From positions 38,189-102,188 of the forward strand of contig NZ_JAFVMF010000017.1 of NCBI RefSeq assembly GCF_017377715.1: DNA of 64,000 nucleotides, read 5' to 3'. Of this stretch, positions 35,389 to 43,480 are shown piece by piece (position 1 is the stretch's first letter; every line of letters begins with the position of its first letter). Below the pieces are notes generated by a model. The model had not been told where the DNA came from. It ran no database searches and saw only the letters and a list, made by a program, of their open reading frames with translations. Position numbers and translations under genes: made by a program. This DNA comes from Acetobacter sacchari (GTDB taxonomy: Bacteria > Pseudomonadota > Alphaproteobacteria > Acetobacterales > Acetobacteraceae).

Positions 35389-36093
35389 TCATCGACGTGC
35401 TTCCCCATGTCCCGACGCGATGAACAGCCCGGCCGATTGCGGTGCAAGCGCCGTCCAGTCGCTCGGGCGGGCGTCGTCGGCATGCACCGGATCGTGCACG
35501 CTTTCGACAGGCCGGGACGCCTCGCCCGCGCGCAGAAATGACGCCGGAAAGAGGGAGGAAACCTGCCAGGATGGTGTCGCCGAAGTACCGATCGCGATGT
35601 CATCAGCAATCGGCAGAGCCAGCCGCGCGCTGACCGACGCAACGTAATTCCGCGTCTCGGCAGGCAACGGTCGGCCGGTCGCCAGATGCTCGTCATAGCG
35701 CGCGGGACCGGCATTATAGGCGGCGAGAAACCCGGCCTCGCCGTAGCGATCCCGCATCCAGCGCAGATAGGTCGCGCCGGCCAGAATGTTGTCGTGCGGG
35801 TCAAAGGGATCGTCGCCGAGCCCGAGGGACGTACGCAGGCTGGCCCATGTGCCGGGCATCACCTGCATGAGCCCCATCGCACCCGCCGACGACACGGCAT
35901 GCACATCGCCTCGGCTCTCTGCATGCAGGACGGCAGCAATCCATGACGCTGGAATCTGCGCGCGCGTGGCGGCTTCCGCGATCATGTCGGCGTACGGATC
36001 AGCCTCCGCCATGCGAACGGGTGACACGGAAACCAGCACTGCAACCAGTGCGTTCGCGACAAGATCGCGAACCTTCCTACCGCCGGTCATCAC
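35389..36093 (-). CDS. Lytic transglycosylase, VirB1-like
   Basis: A 234-residue periplasmic SLT-type enzyme that opens peptidoglycan for the transfer apparatus. A signal sequence (about residues 8-31) is followed by the catalytic Glu in LHAESRGD (Glu at about residue 59), GAMGLMQVMPGTW and AAYNAGPARYDE. The C-terminal 80 residues are unstructured. Its start overlaps the DUF736 gene by 17 bases. Confidence 0.92.
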   Translation of the reverse strand: MMTGGRKVRDLVANALVAVLVSVSPVRMAEADPYADMIAEAATRAQIPASWIAAVLHAESRGDVHAVSSAGAMGLMQVMPGTWASLRTSLGLGDDPFDPHDNILAGATYLRWMRDRYGEAGFLAAYNAGPARYDEHLATGRPLPAETRNYVASVSARLALPIADDIAIGTSATPSWQVSSLFPASFLRAGEASRPVESVHDPVHADDARPSDWTALAPQSAGLFIASGHGEARR

Positions 36094-36415
36094 GCTTCAC
36101 CGGACGGTTCCAGACCAGATGAAAAGCGCGTCCCTGACGGTCGGACTGGAACAGATTGGCGCGGATCGGCTGCGCCAGCATGGGGTCGTCGAGAACCAGC
36201 GAGAGATAGGTGCCCGCCTTCTCGCCGGTGCGTTTCCACGCAGCGCCGATCTCCGGTCCGACGTCGGCATCGCCGAGATGGACGCGATAGTCGGGTGCAT
36301 GCTCGGCGTCCGACGATGTCGCCGGCACGATCGTCAGTTCGACGTCGAGGGCGAGCGTGCGCAGGCGACCGGCGAAGCCGTCGGCCGTGCGTGTGAAATT
36401 ACCGATCTGGGCCAT
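36077..36415 (-). CDS. DUF736 protein
   Basis: A 112-residue protein starting MAQIGNFTRTADGFAGRLRT, with AWKRTGEKAGTYLSLVLDDP and FHLVWNRP, diagnostic of DUF736, a small beta-rich family found almost only on conjugative elements. The function is unknown. Another intact copy lies at 44709-45032 and a degenerate inverted copy at about 45361-45636. Confidence 0.88.
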   Translation of the reverse strand: MAQIGNFTRTADGFAGRLRTLALDVELTIVPATSSDAEHAPDYRVHLGDADVGPEIGAAWKRTGEKAGTYLSLVLDDPMLAQPIRANLFQSDRQGRAFHLVWNRPVKRDDRR

Positions 36416-36416
36416 G

Positions 36417-36959
36417 TCAGCCTCGTTTCTGTTTGGGGTTGGGAGAAATCGGTGACGGCGCGAGCCACAGCGGCTGGGCGCGGCCGAGCACGGTGTCGAC
36501 CGGCAGGACGCCGAAATAGCGGCCGTCGAGACTGGTCGGGACCGCCGGGTTCATGACGAAAATCTGGCCGGGCAAGACGTGTCGGCAGCCCTGCCAGACC
36601 GGCAGCGGACGACCGCGATGGTCGCGGGCGAGGGTCGTGCCGAGTGCCTTGCCGTCGACCGAAACGACGGCGCCGTTCCGGCACACGACCTGTCCCGGCA
36701 GCGCCGCGACAGGCTTGAGCAGCGGCACGCCGAGCGGCAGATAGCCGCCGCGCGCCAGCAATGCGGCGATGTCGGTGGGCGGGCGGATCGCGATCAGATC
36801 ACCGACATGCAGGGGGCTTACCGATTGCAGGCGATACAGCCCGACCGGCGTGCTGGCGGTGGCGTTCCAGATCAGCCGGGGCGCCGGATGGATCACCACT
36901 GACGTGCCAGCACCGAGGATTGCGAAATAGGTGGTGAAGAACCAGCCGAAGCGCGTCAT
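36417..36959 (-). CDS. traF: TraF, S26-family conjugal signal peptidase
   Basis: A 180-residue membrane-anchored Ser/Lys peptidase. One N-terminal helix (about residues 8-23) precedes nucleophile Ser36 in ASTPVGLYRL, general-base Lys82 in LLKPVAALPGQVVC and the FVMNPAVPTSLDGRYFG box. In RP4 this enzyme processes and cyclises the TrbC pilin; the TrbC precursor is encoded at 20990-21316. The start at 36959 overlaps the DUF2840 stop (ATGA). Confidence 0.92.
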   Translation of the reverse strand: MTRFGWFFTTYFAILGAGTSVVIHPAPRLIWNATASTPVGLYRLQSVSPLHVGDLIAIRPPTDIAALLARGGYLPLGVPLLKPVAALPGQVVCRNGAVVSVDGKALGTTLARDHRGRPLPVWQGCRHVLPGQIFVMNPAVPTSLDGRYFGVLPVDTVLGRAQPLWLAPSPISPNPKQKRG

Positions 36960-37453
36960 GACACCGCCCTCCGGCGCAGCCAGGCCTGATGGCGGTCGCG
37001 CGTGTAGGGACGTGACGCCTGCCCGGAAAGCATCCGGTTGTGCAGATGCCGCCAATGCTCGGGTGCCACATCGACGGGGTCGATGCCGATGGTTTCGACA
37101 TGATCGACGGCTTCGAGCACCAGGCGGACCTTCGGCCAACCGCTCTGACGCAGCAGGCTCTCACCACCGGGACGCACGAACGGCACCGTCTGATACGGCT
37201 CTCCGGGACGGGTGACGCGCACGATGTCGATGCAGGAGACCACCGTGCCGTAATCGTTCGCAGCCCAACGCAGGAAGGCGAACACGGTGTCCGGCGGAAA
37301 GCTCAGTATCCGCCGCCGACGATCGAGAATCTGCTCATGGGCGACAGAGCCGAAGCGGATCCAGTGCTCGATGCGCTTCTCGATCCAGGTCAGTTCGACA
37401 TGGGCAAGCGTGTCGGCGGGACGGCCGCATGCCGCCTCGTGCGTAGCGTTCAT
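36956..37453 (-). CDS. DUF2840 protein
   Basis: A 165-residue protein of the DUF2840 family: LTHVELTWIEKRIEHWIRFG-type start, DRRRRILSFPPDTVFAFLRW, NDYGTVVSCIDIVR and WRHLHNRMLSG. The family accompanies traF/parA on alphaproteobacterial ICEs and plasmids; its function is unknown. It has ATGA overlaps at both ends (RHH gene upstream, traF downstream), which fixes the start. Confidence 0.88.
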   Translation of the reverse strand: MNATHEAACGRPADTLAHVELTWIEKRIEHWIRFGSVAHEQILDRRRRILSFPPDTVFAFLRWAANDYGTVVSCIDIVRVTRPGEPYQTVPFVRPGGESLLRQSGWPKVRLVLEAVDHVETIGIDPVDVAPEHWRHLHNRMLSGQASRPYTRDRHQAWLRRRAVS

Positions 37454-37692
37454 GGCGTGTCTCCTGGGTTATCGGGGAACTCTCGGGCCAGCAGGGCGCG
37501 CAGCATGTCGGCGACCGTGATGTCGCGCTGGAACGCCGCGACCTTGAGCCGCGCGCGCAGCGCCGGCGTGACGTCGATCGTCAGCCGGGCGGTGAAGCGG
37601 TTGGTGATCGCGGACTTGTCCGGCGCCTTGACCCAGCGTTCCGGGTCTGGGGGGCGCGACGCGAAGCCGAGCAGCGTGCGACGCCCTGTCAT
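37450..37692 (-). CDS. Ribbon-helix-helix protein
   Basis: An 80-residue protein ending in an RHH-like segment (FTARLTIDVTPALRARLKVA, FQRDITVADMLRALLAREF). The start at 37692 overlaps the stop of the preceding short frame (ATGA). It lies two genes after parA and could be the DNA-binding partner in partition, or a regulator. The N-terminal 40 residues are basic and without recognised domain. Confidence 0.78.
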   Translation of the reverse strand: MTGRRTLLGFASRPPDPERWVKAPDKSAITNRFTARLTIDVTPALRARLKVAAFQRDITVADMLRALLAREFPDNPGDTP

Positions 37693-37880
37693 GGCGAAAT
37701 TCCTTCGCCGATCAGGAACTGGCCACGCGGTCTCTGGGCGGCACACGCCTTTACCGGCCAGCCCGAAACGCGGCGGTCCCAGGCAAGCGACGTATCGCCA
37801 TAGGGGCGATCGACCAGGATCATGTCGTAGGGGCCGTGCCAGGGCATCAGGAGCGCGCTATCGCCGGTCAATAGGGTCAT
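37689..37880 (-). pseudogene. DNA methyltransferase remnant between parA and RHH
   Basis: A 63-codon frame that reads like the N-terminus of a DNA adenine methyltransferase (MTLLTGDSALLMPWHGPYDM, ILVDRPYGDTSLAWDRRVSG) and then ends abruptly. The catalytic DPPY motif is changed to DRPY and the rest of the enzyme, including the SAM-binding region, is missing. Both ends keep ATGA overlaps with parA and the RHH gene, so an internal deletion has probably removed the body while preserving the operon's coupling. It is translated perhaps only to couple its neighbours. Confidence 0.65.
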
Positions 37881-38515
37881 GACACCAGCCCCCCGATCTC
37901 AGCGGTCAGGGCGGCGATTTCTCGGGCGGCAATCCCATGCGGACGCAGGTCACAGACCAGGCGGCCGGTGCGCGCAGCGTCGGCGAACGCGACCCGCTGG
38001 CCGATCCTCGATGCCAGCGCCGCCGGCTCATGCCCGGCGAGTGCGAGCCGGGTTTCGCGGGCGCTGACCGTGCGCGCAGCGCAACGGTTGAACACGAACC
38101 GGGCCAGCAGGCCGGGACGGAAGAGCCGCGCCTCCTCCAACAGCCGCAGCATCTCGGCCGAGGCCCAGCCGTCAAAGGGCGAGGGCTGCGCCGGGATCAG
38201 CACCAGGTCGGCGGCCAGCAGGGCCGAGCGCAGCAATGCCGCCACGCGCGGCGGACCGTCGATGACGACGTGATCCGCCCCCTGAGCCAGTGCCGGAACT
38301 TCGTGATGCAGCGTGTCGCGCGCCAGCCCCATGACACCGAACAGCCGGGGCAGTCCTTCCCGCGCGCGCTGCGCCGACCAGTCCAGCGCCGAGCCCTGCG
38401 GGTCGGCGTCGATGACCGTCACGCGCTGACCTTCCCGAGCCCATTGGCCCGCGAGATGCAGCGCCAGCGTCGTCTTGCCGACGCCGCCCTTCTGGTTGAG
38501 GAGGGCCACGATCAT
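37877..38515 (-). CDS. parA: ParA-family partition ATPase
   Basis: A 212-residue deviant-Walker ATPase: MIVALLNQKGGVGKTTLALH at the N-terminus, VIDADPQGSALDWS, VIDGPPRVAALLRSAL and RCAARTVSARETRLAL. The ATG at 38515 has a GAGAGGGG ribosome site and lies nine bases after the repA stop. It presumably segregates the excised circular form of the element, with the RHH protein or the distant ParB-like protein (59579-61636) as possible partner. Confidence 0.92.
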   Translation of the reverse strand: MIVALLNQKGGVGKTTLALHLAGQWAREGQRVTVIDADPQGSALDWSAQRAREGLPRLFGVMGLARDTLHHEVPALAQGADHVVIDGPPRVAALLRSALLAADLVLIPAQPSPFDGWASAEMLRLLEEARLFRPGLLARFVFNRCAARTVSARETRLALAGHEPAALASRIGQRVAFADAARTGRLVCDLRPHGIAAREIAALTAEIGGLVS

Positions 38516-38523
38516 GACCCCTC

Positions 38524-39567
38524 TCAGGGGCTTATCCACGGATCGGCAGGGGGGCCAACATCCTTAAAGTTAGACTCTTTTAAGTTAGATTCTAAGTTAA
38601 GGGCGTCATAACCGTTTGATTCAAGGTCGTGATTCGGCGTTTTCCGCAAACGATAGCACGGATGCCGTGGCAGTGATGGCACGGATAAATCCACAACCGA
38701 TAGCACGGATGAATTCACAGCTTGTCCACAGGCGCCTGTGGATAGTTTGACAGGAGCAAAGGCCAGCGTGTCGTTGCCGTTACGGTCGGGGCGCACCGAC
38801 AGCCGATAGCCGGCAAAGGGCTGCCGTTTCGCCATCTCGCGCAGTTCGAAGGCAAAGCGGCGATAGGGGGAAAGACTGGCGGATTTTTCGTAGAGATGGC
38901 GCAGGCCGAAGGCCCAGCCCGCACGCTGGCGACCGCCATGCTTGCGCACAATGCGATAGAGCCAGCGCTCCAGACCGCCTGTGAGGCTAAAATAGACCGG
39001 GTCGATGGTCAGCACGAGCGCGTCATCGAGTACCGCCTGGTAGAACCAGTCGGGCAGGATCAGTTCGATCACGCGGGTGCGCCCTTCCCGCGCGGTGTGC
39101 CGCTTCCATTCATTGATCCAGGAGAACCGGTGCAGTTGTCCCTTCCCGGTCTGCCGGAGCGAGGTCTTGATCGTGGTGGATTGCAGCCGGTCGAAGGCTG
39201 CTTCCAGCCGCTCATAGTCCCGCGCGCTGTCGCCCCGGCCGATGAAGGTCAGGATCTCGCGCGGGCTGGCCACCATCAGCCGCGATGTGCGCCGACCGGC
39301 GTCGCGCGCGGCAACGAGATGGCTGGCGGCCCAGATCAGCACGTCAGCGTCCCAGATCGTGGCCATGCCATGTTCGGCTGACGCCTCGACCCGAATGGTG
39401 ACATCCGGGGTCCGATAATCGATCGGGACCATGCGAGGGGATTTGGCGAGGCTGAAAAAAGGAAACGCCATCAGATCCTGGGCGTCACGAGGCGCGAAAT
39501 CTCCCGCGATGGCATGGAAGAGCTCCAGTTGCTCACGCTCGGAGCGCGTTCTGCTCGTCGGGGACAT
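38524..39567 (-). CDS. repA: RepA-type replication initiator
   Basis: A 347-residue protein of the RepA/replication initiator protein A family: FPFFSLAKSPRMVPIDYRTP, IWDADVLIWAASHLVA, SPREILTFIGRGDSARDYER, RLQSTTIKTSLRQ and VYFSLTGGLERWLYRIVRKH. This suggests the ICE can replicate autonomously after excision. The C-terminal about 75 residues are coded by repeat-rich DNA (see 38651-38742) and are likely unconserved, so an origin may lie inside the gene. Its start overlaps the alpA stop by one base. Confidence 0.9.
   Translation of the reverse strand: MSPTSRTRSEREQLELFHAIAGDFAPRDAQDLMAFPFFSLAKSPRMVPIDYRTPDVTIRVEASAEHGMATIWDADVLIWAASHLVAARDAGRRTSRLMVASPREILTFIGRGDSARDYERLEAAFDRLQSTTIKTSLRQTGKGQLHRFSWINEWKRHTAREGRTRVIELILPDWFYQAVLDDALVLTIDPVYFSLTGGLERWLYRIVRKHGGRQRAGWAFGLRHLYEKSASLSPYRRFAFELREMAKRQPFAGYRLSVRPDRNGNDTLAFAPVKLSTGACGQAVNSSVLSVVDLSVPSLPRHPCYRLRKTPNHDLESNGYDALNLESNLKESNFKDVGPPADPWISP
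38567..38742. repeat. Iteron-like repeats and paired DnaA-box-like sites (oriV candidate)
   Basis: Three near-identical 13-mers, CGATAGCACGGAT at 38651, TGATGGCACGGAT at 38674 and CGATAGCACGGAT at 38698, are spaced 23-24 bases, about two helical turns. Beside them lies a perfect 18-bp palindrome TCCACAGGCGCCTGTGGA (38725-38742) that forms two inverted DnaA-box-like 9-mers (TTGTCCACA and CTATCCACA). Further on are AAGTTAGACTCT (38567) and AAGTTAGATTCT (38582) followed by AAGTTAA, an A/T-rich array. All lie within the 3' third of repA. Confidence 0.6.
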
Positions 39568-39851
39568 CAGCGCCGGCTCCCACGTGAGGTCGGCGGGATC
39601 AGCGGGCTTTGCCGCGCGGCCGCTGACACGGTGCCGGCGGTGGTATCCGAGGTGTGGGCCCGTGCCCCGCTCTCGACCCAGGCCTGCAGTTCATCGACCC
39701 GATAGACCACACGGCCGCCGAGCTTCGAGTAGCGCGGGCCGGTGCCGTAGATCCGATGTTTTTCCAAGGTGCGAATGGACAGTCCGACGAAGCGCGAGGC
39801 GTCGGGCGTGCGCAGGTAGCGCGGCGGCAGATCGCTGTAATTGGCGGACAT
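39567..39851 (-). CDS. AlpA/MerR-like helix-turn-helix protein
   Basis: A 94-residue DNA-binding protein. The HTH_17/AlpA pattern RYLRTPDASRFVGLSIRTLE, KHRIYGTGPRYSKLGGRVVY, DELQAWVES is complete. Such proteins act as excisionase-like or transcription factors at the head of ICE replication operons. The ATG at 39851 is favoured over 39890. It precedes repA with a one-base overlap, so it is the first gene of a ten-gene block that runs to the relaxase. Confidence 0.85.
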   Translation of the reverse strand: MSANYSDLPPRYLRTPDASRFVGLSIRTLEKHRIYGTGPRYSKLGGRVVYRVDELQAWVESGARAHTSDTTAGTVSAAARQSPLIPPTSRGSRR

Positions 39852-39940
39852 GAGAAGGCTCCGTGATCGCTGTCTGAGGCCGCGGGACAAATGCGGCCAG
39901 CAGGGATCAGCGTGGCGGAGCGGGTGTGTTTGGAACTAGG

Positions 39941-39990
39941 ACCGATCTCGCAGAGGCATGAGATCGGTCCGTGACAGGTGAAAAATCACC
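39941..39990. promoter_or_regulatory. Two inverted repeats upstream of alpA
   Basis: A perfect 9-bp inverted repeat, ACCGATCTC (39941-39949) and GAGATCGGT (39960-39968) with a 10-base spacer, is followed by GGTGA-AAAA-TCACC (39977-39990). They lie 90-140 bases upstream of the alpA start, in the only promoter-sized gap of this operon. They are candidate binding sites for AlpA, the XRE regulator or RepA. Confidence 0.45.
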
Positions 39991-40027
39991 GCATGCCTAC
40001 CGCCAACATAAGTCACATTGACAGTAT

Positions 40028-41029
40028 TTAATAATTATTATTTACTATATCTAAGGTTTCCTGGATACCAGACGATCCACCTTGCACTATTCTTGCAATA
40101 GGAACTCCACATGGTGCAGCACTCCTGATTCCATCAATGTTTCGTATAAAATTTTTATCTGCAGATATAACCAAGTCAGATTCACAGAGATAGACGGACA
40201 ACGCTGCATCAGCAGGCGTCCCACGTGTTACTTTTTGTACGGACTGCAGCATTTCGAAAGCATAGTGCAACCAGAAGCATTTCATCTGTTTTTCATTGAC
40301 TTCTCGCAACCAAAAACGATTCCACGATGCCAAAGAAAACTGCATCCGATCAAAATCAAGAAAAGGCGTTAACCATTCACCAAGAGGGTGTTCAGGATAT
40401 GCCAGCGCTCTTGTTACAGAAGCCCACGAACGTATCCTCCAGAATTGAATAGGTTCATCTGTGATCCCTTCAGGCAAAGGGGCTGGAAATGTTCCCTCAC
40501 AATTTGTGAGTGAACCAATATCACGAATGCCTTGCTCCTTATTTAGGCTTCGTTGATCAGCATAATCTTTCCTTGCCATTTCGAGTAAATTACGGGGCCA
40601 ATTACCATCCTCCTGTAATGCATTTCTAAGTAATTCCGAATGATAACGTGCTCGCTCCCAGAATCCTCTGGTCTTTCGCGTCCAATCATAACGTAGCTTA
40701 TTGAAGCGTTGAGTTTTGGGTTCATGACGGAGCCACTCGGGTCGCAACCGCTTAACTTCTGAAAGAATTTCCTGAGATAAAGTGTAAGCCTCTGGCATTA
40801 GGCGTGTCCAAGTGGGCATAGTAAGTAACCTTACTAATCGACGACGATGCTCATCAGCGGGGGTTGCTAGAGCTTCAAAAAGAATTAGTGGCGGAACGAC
40901 AATAATATTATTGGTACGTTTAATAGCCCGGCGCAAATCAGGACCTACGTCGGCTTTAGCGAACTCACTCCAAATGTTTGTATCCAGCATGATGCGTATA
41001 GGTGATTTCATATCAACCCGATTTGGCAT
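40028..41029 (-). CDS. Large PIN-domain protein (putative nuclease)
   Basis: A 333-residue protein. The N-terminus IRIMLDTNIWSEFAKADV has the first PIN Asp and Asn, and the C-terminus ESDLVISADKNFIRNIDGI the later acidic cluster, so a PIN-like RNase fold is split by a large helical insertion (about residues 70-260). It is much longer than VapC toxins (about 130 residues) and no antitoxin is adjacent. The ATG at 41029 has a GGGAGAG site. The gene and its flanks (40012-41120) are strikingly A/T-rich, indicating recent acquisition. A stand-alone defence or tRNA-cleaving toxin is possible. Confidence 0.65.
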   Translation of the reverse strand: MPNRVDMKSPIRIMLDTNIWSEFAKADVGPDLRRAIKRTNNIIVVPPLILFEALATPADEHRRRLVRLLTMPTWTRLMPEAYTLSQEILSEVKRLRPEWLRHEPKTQRFNKLRYDWTRKTRGFWERARYHSELLRNALQEDGNWPRNLLEMARKDYADQRSLNKEQGIRDIGSLTNCEGTFPAPLPEGITDEPIQFWRIRSWASVTRALAYPEHPLGEWLTPFLDFDRMQFSLASWNRFWLREVNEKQMKCFWLHYAFEMLQSVQKVTRGTPADAALSVYLCESDLVISADKNFIRNIDGIRSAAPCGVPIARIVQGGSSGIQETLDIVNNNY

Positions 41030-41222
41030 GTTTAAATTCTCTCCCAACGTTAAAATCATATCTATATTTTTAAATAAAGTATTCTTATTTCATATATTTT
41101 ATTTCTCATTTATATTTTTGCAGTAAACAACTAAATACTGGAAGCGAAAAATCGATGCTCCATGGTAGCGCGACAAACACGTCGCATCATGTTGACCGAA
41201 GTGAAACAAGCGAAATTACCGC

Positions 41223-42473
41223 TTAGACGGATGCCGGATAAAGCCTACGGGCAACCCGTTCCATGGTTAGCCCCTGTACAATGATCGTAAACACCACGAC
41301 GCCGTAACAGACAGGCAGCAGCAACTCACGCAAGTCTCCTGGTGGCAATCCAAGTGCCAGCGAAACCGAGATGCCGCCACGCAGGCCGCCCCAGGTCAGG
41401 ATACCAAGAACACGGCCCCGCTCCCATTGTCTGAGGTGAACCGGAAGCGTTGAAAACAGCACGCTCAATGCCCGCACGGCAATGGATAGAGGGATCACGG
41501 CAAGTGTTGCCATCACCGTAAACAGATGCGGCGTGATCTCCAGAATTTCAAAACCGATCAGCATAAACAGCAGGACGTTCAGCACCTCGTCAATGAGTGT
41601 CCATGCGATATCGAGTTCCTTTCGGGATGCCTCATCGAAAACGGAATGGCTATAACTCGTTCCGAAGCACAGGCCCGCCACCACGACGGCAATCGCACCC
41701 GACATGCCAAGCTGGTTGGCAATGCTGAAGGCTCCGGTTGCCAGAGCCAGCGACGTCAGCAGATCGATATGCGGATCCCGCTGCCCTTTCAGCACATGGA
41801 GTGCGATCCATCCGGTCAGTGCGCCCAGCAGACCGCCACCGATTGCCTCACGGCAGAAACTCAGAGCAATCTCGGAGGCGGTCACTCCCTGACTGTCCCC
41901 GGTCGCCAGCCCGATCGTGACACCGAAAATCACCACGCCCACGCCGTCGTTAAACAGACTCTCACCCGCGAAAACGGCCTGAATCGGTCCTGGCAGTCCG
42001 AGACGTTTCAGCATGCCGACAACTGAAACTGGATCAGTTGGCGCGAGAATGGCCCCAAGGACGATGCACCACGTGAAAGGAATGGCATGACCCAACACAG
42101 GGAAGACGTACCATGCCGCGATCGCCAGAAAGGCAACAGCCAGAACGGTTCCCAGAACAGAGAGAGCGGCCACGGAGGCAAGCTTTGCGCGCAGATGTCC
42201 GACATCCACCTGCGTGGCCCCGGCAAACAGAAGCAGGGACAGCGCGCCATTCAGGAGGGCCGTGGGAAGATTGATGGCTCCGAGAACAGATCGCGGAAGA
42301 GCCTGAAGGTCATAGGCCGGGATCAACGGATTCAGGATCATGACCAGCAGAGAAGACAGCAATGAGAAGACCAGCACGCCGATCGTCACAGGCAGGCGAA
42401 ATGTGTGGTGATTGAGAATGCTGAACCCTGCCGAGAGGGTCAGAAGCAGGGCGAGGAGGCTGATGGTGTCCAT
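41223..42473 (-). CDS. CPA1-family cation/proton antiporter (NhaP-like)
   Basis: A 416-residue membrane protein with about 12 hydrophobic segments. Conserved CPA1 motifs are present: GAILAPTDPVSVVGMLKRLG, AGESLFNDGVGVVIFGV (the essential Asp) and GILTWGGLRGGISVSLALGL. It probably exchanges Na+ or K+ for protons, useful in acid or salt stress. The start at 42473 (MDTISLLALLLTLSAGFSIL) fits the first helix; a longer frame to 42647 overlaps the next gene's 3' end. It is cargo in the ICE. Confidence 0.9.
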   Translation of the reverse strand: MDTISLLALLLTLSAGFSILNHHTFRLPVTIGVLVFSLLSSLLVMILNPLIPAYDLQALPRSVLGAINLPTALLNGALSLLLFAGATQVDVGHLRAKLASVAALSVLGTVLAVAFLAIAAWYVFPVLGHAIPFTWCIVLGAILAPTDPVSVVGMLKRLGLPGPIQAVFAGESLFNDGVGVVIFGVTIGLATGDSQGVTASEIALSFCREAIGGGLLGALTGWIALHVLKGQRDPHIDLLTSLALATGAFSIANQLGMSGAIAVVVAGLCFGTSYSHSVFDEASRKELDIAWTLIDEVLNVLLFMLIGFEILEITPHLFTVMATLAVIPLSIAVRALSVLFSTLPVHLRQWERGRVLGILTWGGLRGGISVSLALGLPPGDLRELLLPVCYGVVVFTIIVQGLTMERVARRLYPASV

Positions 42474-42582
42474 GCCTTCACCGCTGGCCGCTGCCGTCCC
42501 CCACGTCAAGAAAAACCGGATGCTGGCTGCTTCTCGAAAGTCTTGATTGTCTGTGAAGTGGCACACGCAAGGACGAGTCGTC

Positions 42583-43348
42583 CTATCGCCCCCGGAATGG
42601 ATGCAACAGCAAACGCCGGTATTCTCCGTCGCGCAGCACCCGTGCAAAACGTACCAGCCGTTTCATACGGAAATGCAGATCGTGCGAGAGCCAGTCCCCT
42701 GCAGAAACCTCGCAGCCGAACAGAACACCGGCGATCTCGCGCTGCGATACCCCGTCATCGAGACCGTCGAGCGTGCGGAGCGCCAGGATCAGCCTGCTGA
42801 TGCGATCGGATGACAGGCGGGCCGGATCGCGACCAGACGGGCGTCCCTTGAGGACGCGCCAAAGCCGCAAGGCGGCCTGGACGCGTACCTCGAACAAGGC
42901 GTCGATCGGCAGCAACACGCCGACCGGAGCCCTGTCAGGCGGCAGGACGTATAGGCGCAGGATCGTCTCACCCTGCTCGAGCAGGACTTCTCCCGCCATA
43001 TCGGGCGGCAGTCCTGTCCGAGCGAGTGAGAACGGTCGATACACCGCATCAGCCAGTGCTGTCGGCAGGGGAACAGCCGCAATCACGGCCGGCGATACCG
43101 CAACAGTCCAGAGGGCGGTGCGTGGATCGAGGGCCGTGCGGACACTCTCGAAATCGCAACCCCCAGCGCCGGGCGAAGGCTTCGGCATCCGATGCGGACA
43201 ATGCGGCCCGGCGCGCAGCGCGCTGAAGGGCGGCCCAGTCACGGATAAAGTCGCGGTTACGGCTGACAAACTGCAAGGCAAAGGCAGGGGCGTCGAGCGA
43301 CCGCAGGCCCTCGTACGCGCCCGCCGACCGCCAGTTGGCGCGGCTCAT
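42583..43348 (-). pseudogene. DUF6499/DUF2285 regulator split by a frameshift
   Basis: Two frames together make one known ICE regulator type. The first (ATG 43348, MSRANWRSAGAYEGLRSLDA, ALQFVSRNRDFIRDW, FARRWGLRF) is the N-terminal transcriptional-regulator domain (DUF6499). The second holds ESVRTALDPRTALWTVAV through RTLDGLDDGVSQREIAGVLF and WLSHDLHFRMKRLVRFA, the RovC-like DUF2285 DNA-binding domain. They join at about 43150, where skipping one base after RRWGLRF restores the order. A single-base insertion or a sequencing error explains it; programmed shifting is less likely as no slippery run is seen. Confidence 0.75.
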
Positions 43349-43480
43349 GACGTCGTCTCCGATGCGTAACGGGTGGGAACAGGGCAAGCACTTGCTCGCG
43401 AGAGTATGCCAGACCGTCCCGTTGCCCGCTACGCCCCAGACCTGCAACAGGTCTTGCAGGTCACGCAACGATTCAGGGTG

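Noticed and set aside
40018..40060. Plus-strand promoter (TTGACA followed by A/T-rich sequence) antisense to the PIN gene
   Set aside because: No good -10 box at 16-18 bases; the region is simply A/T-rich.
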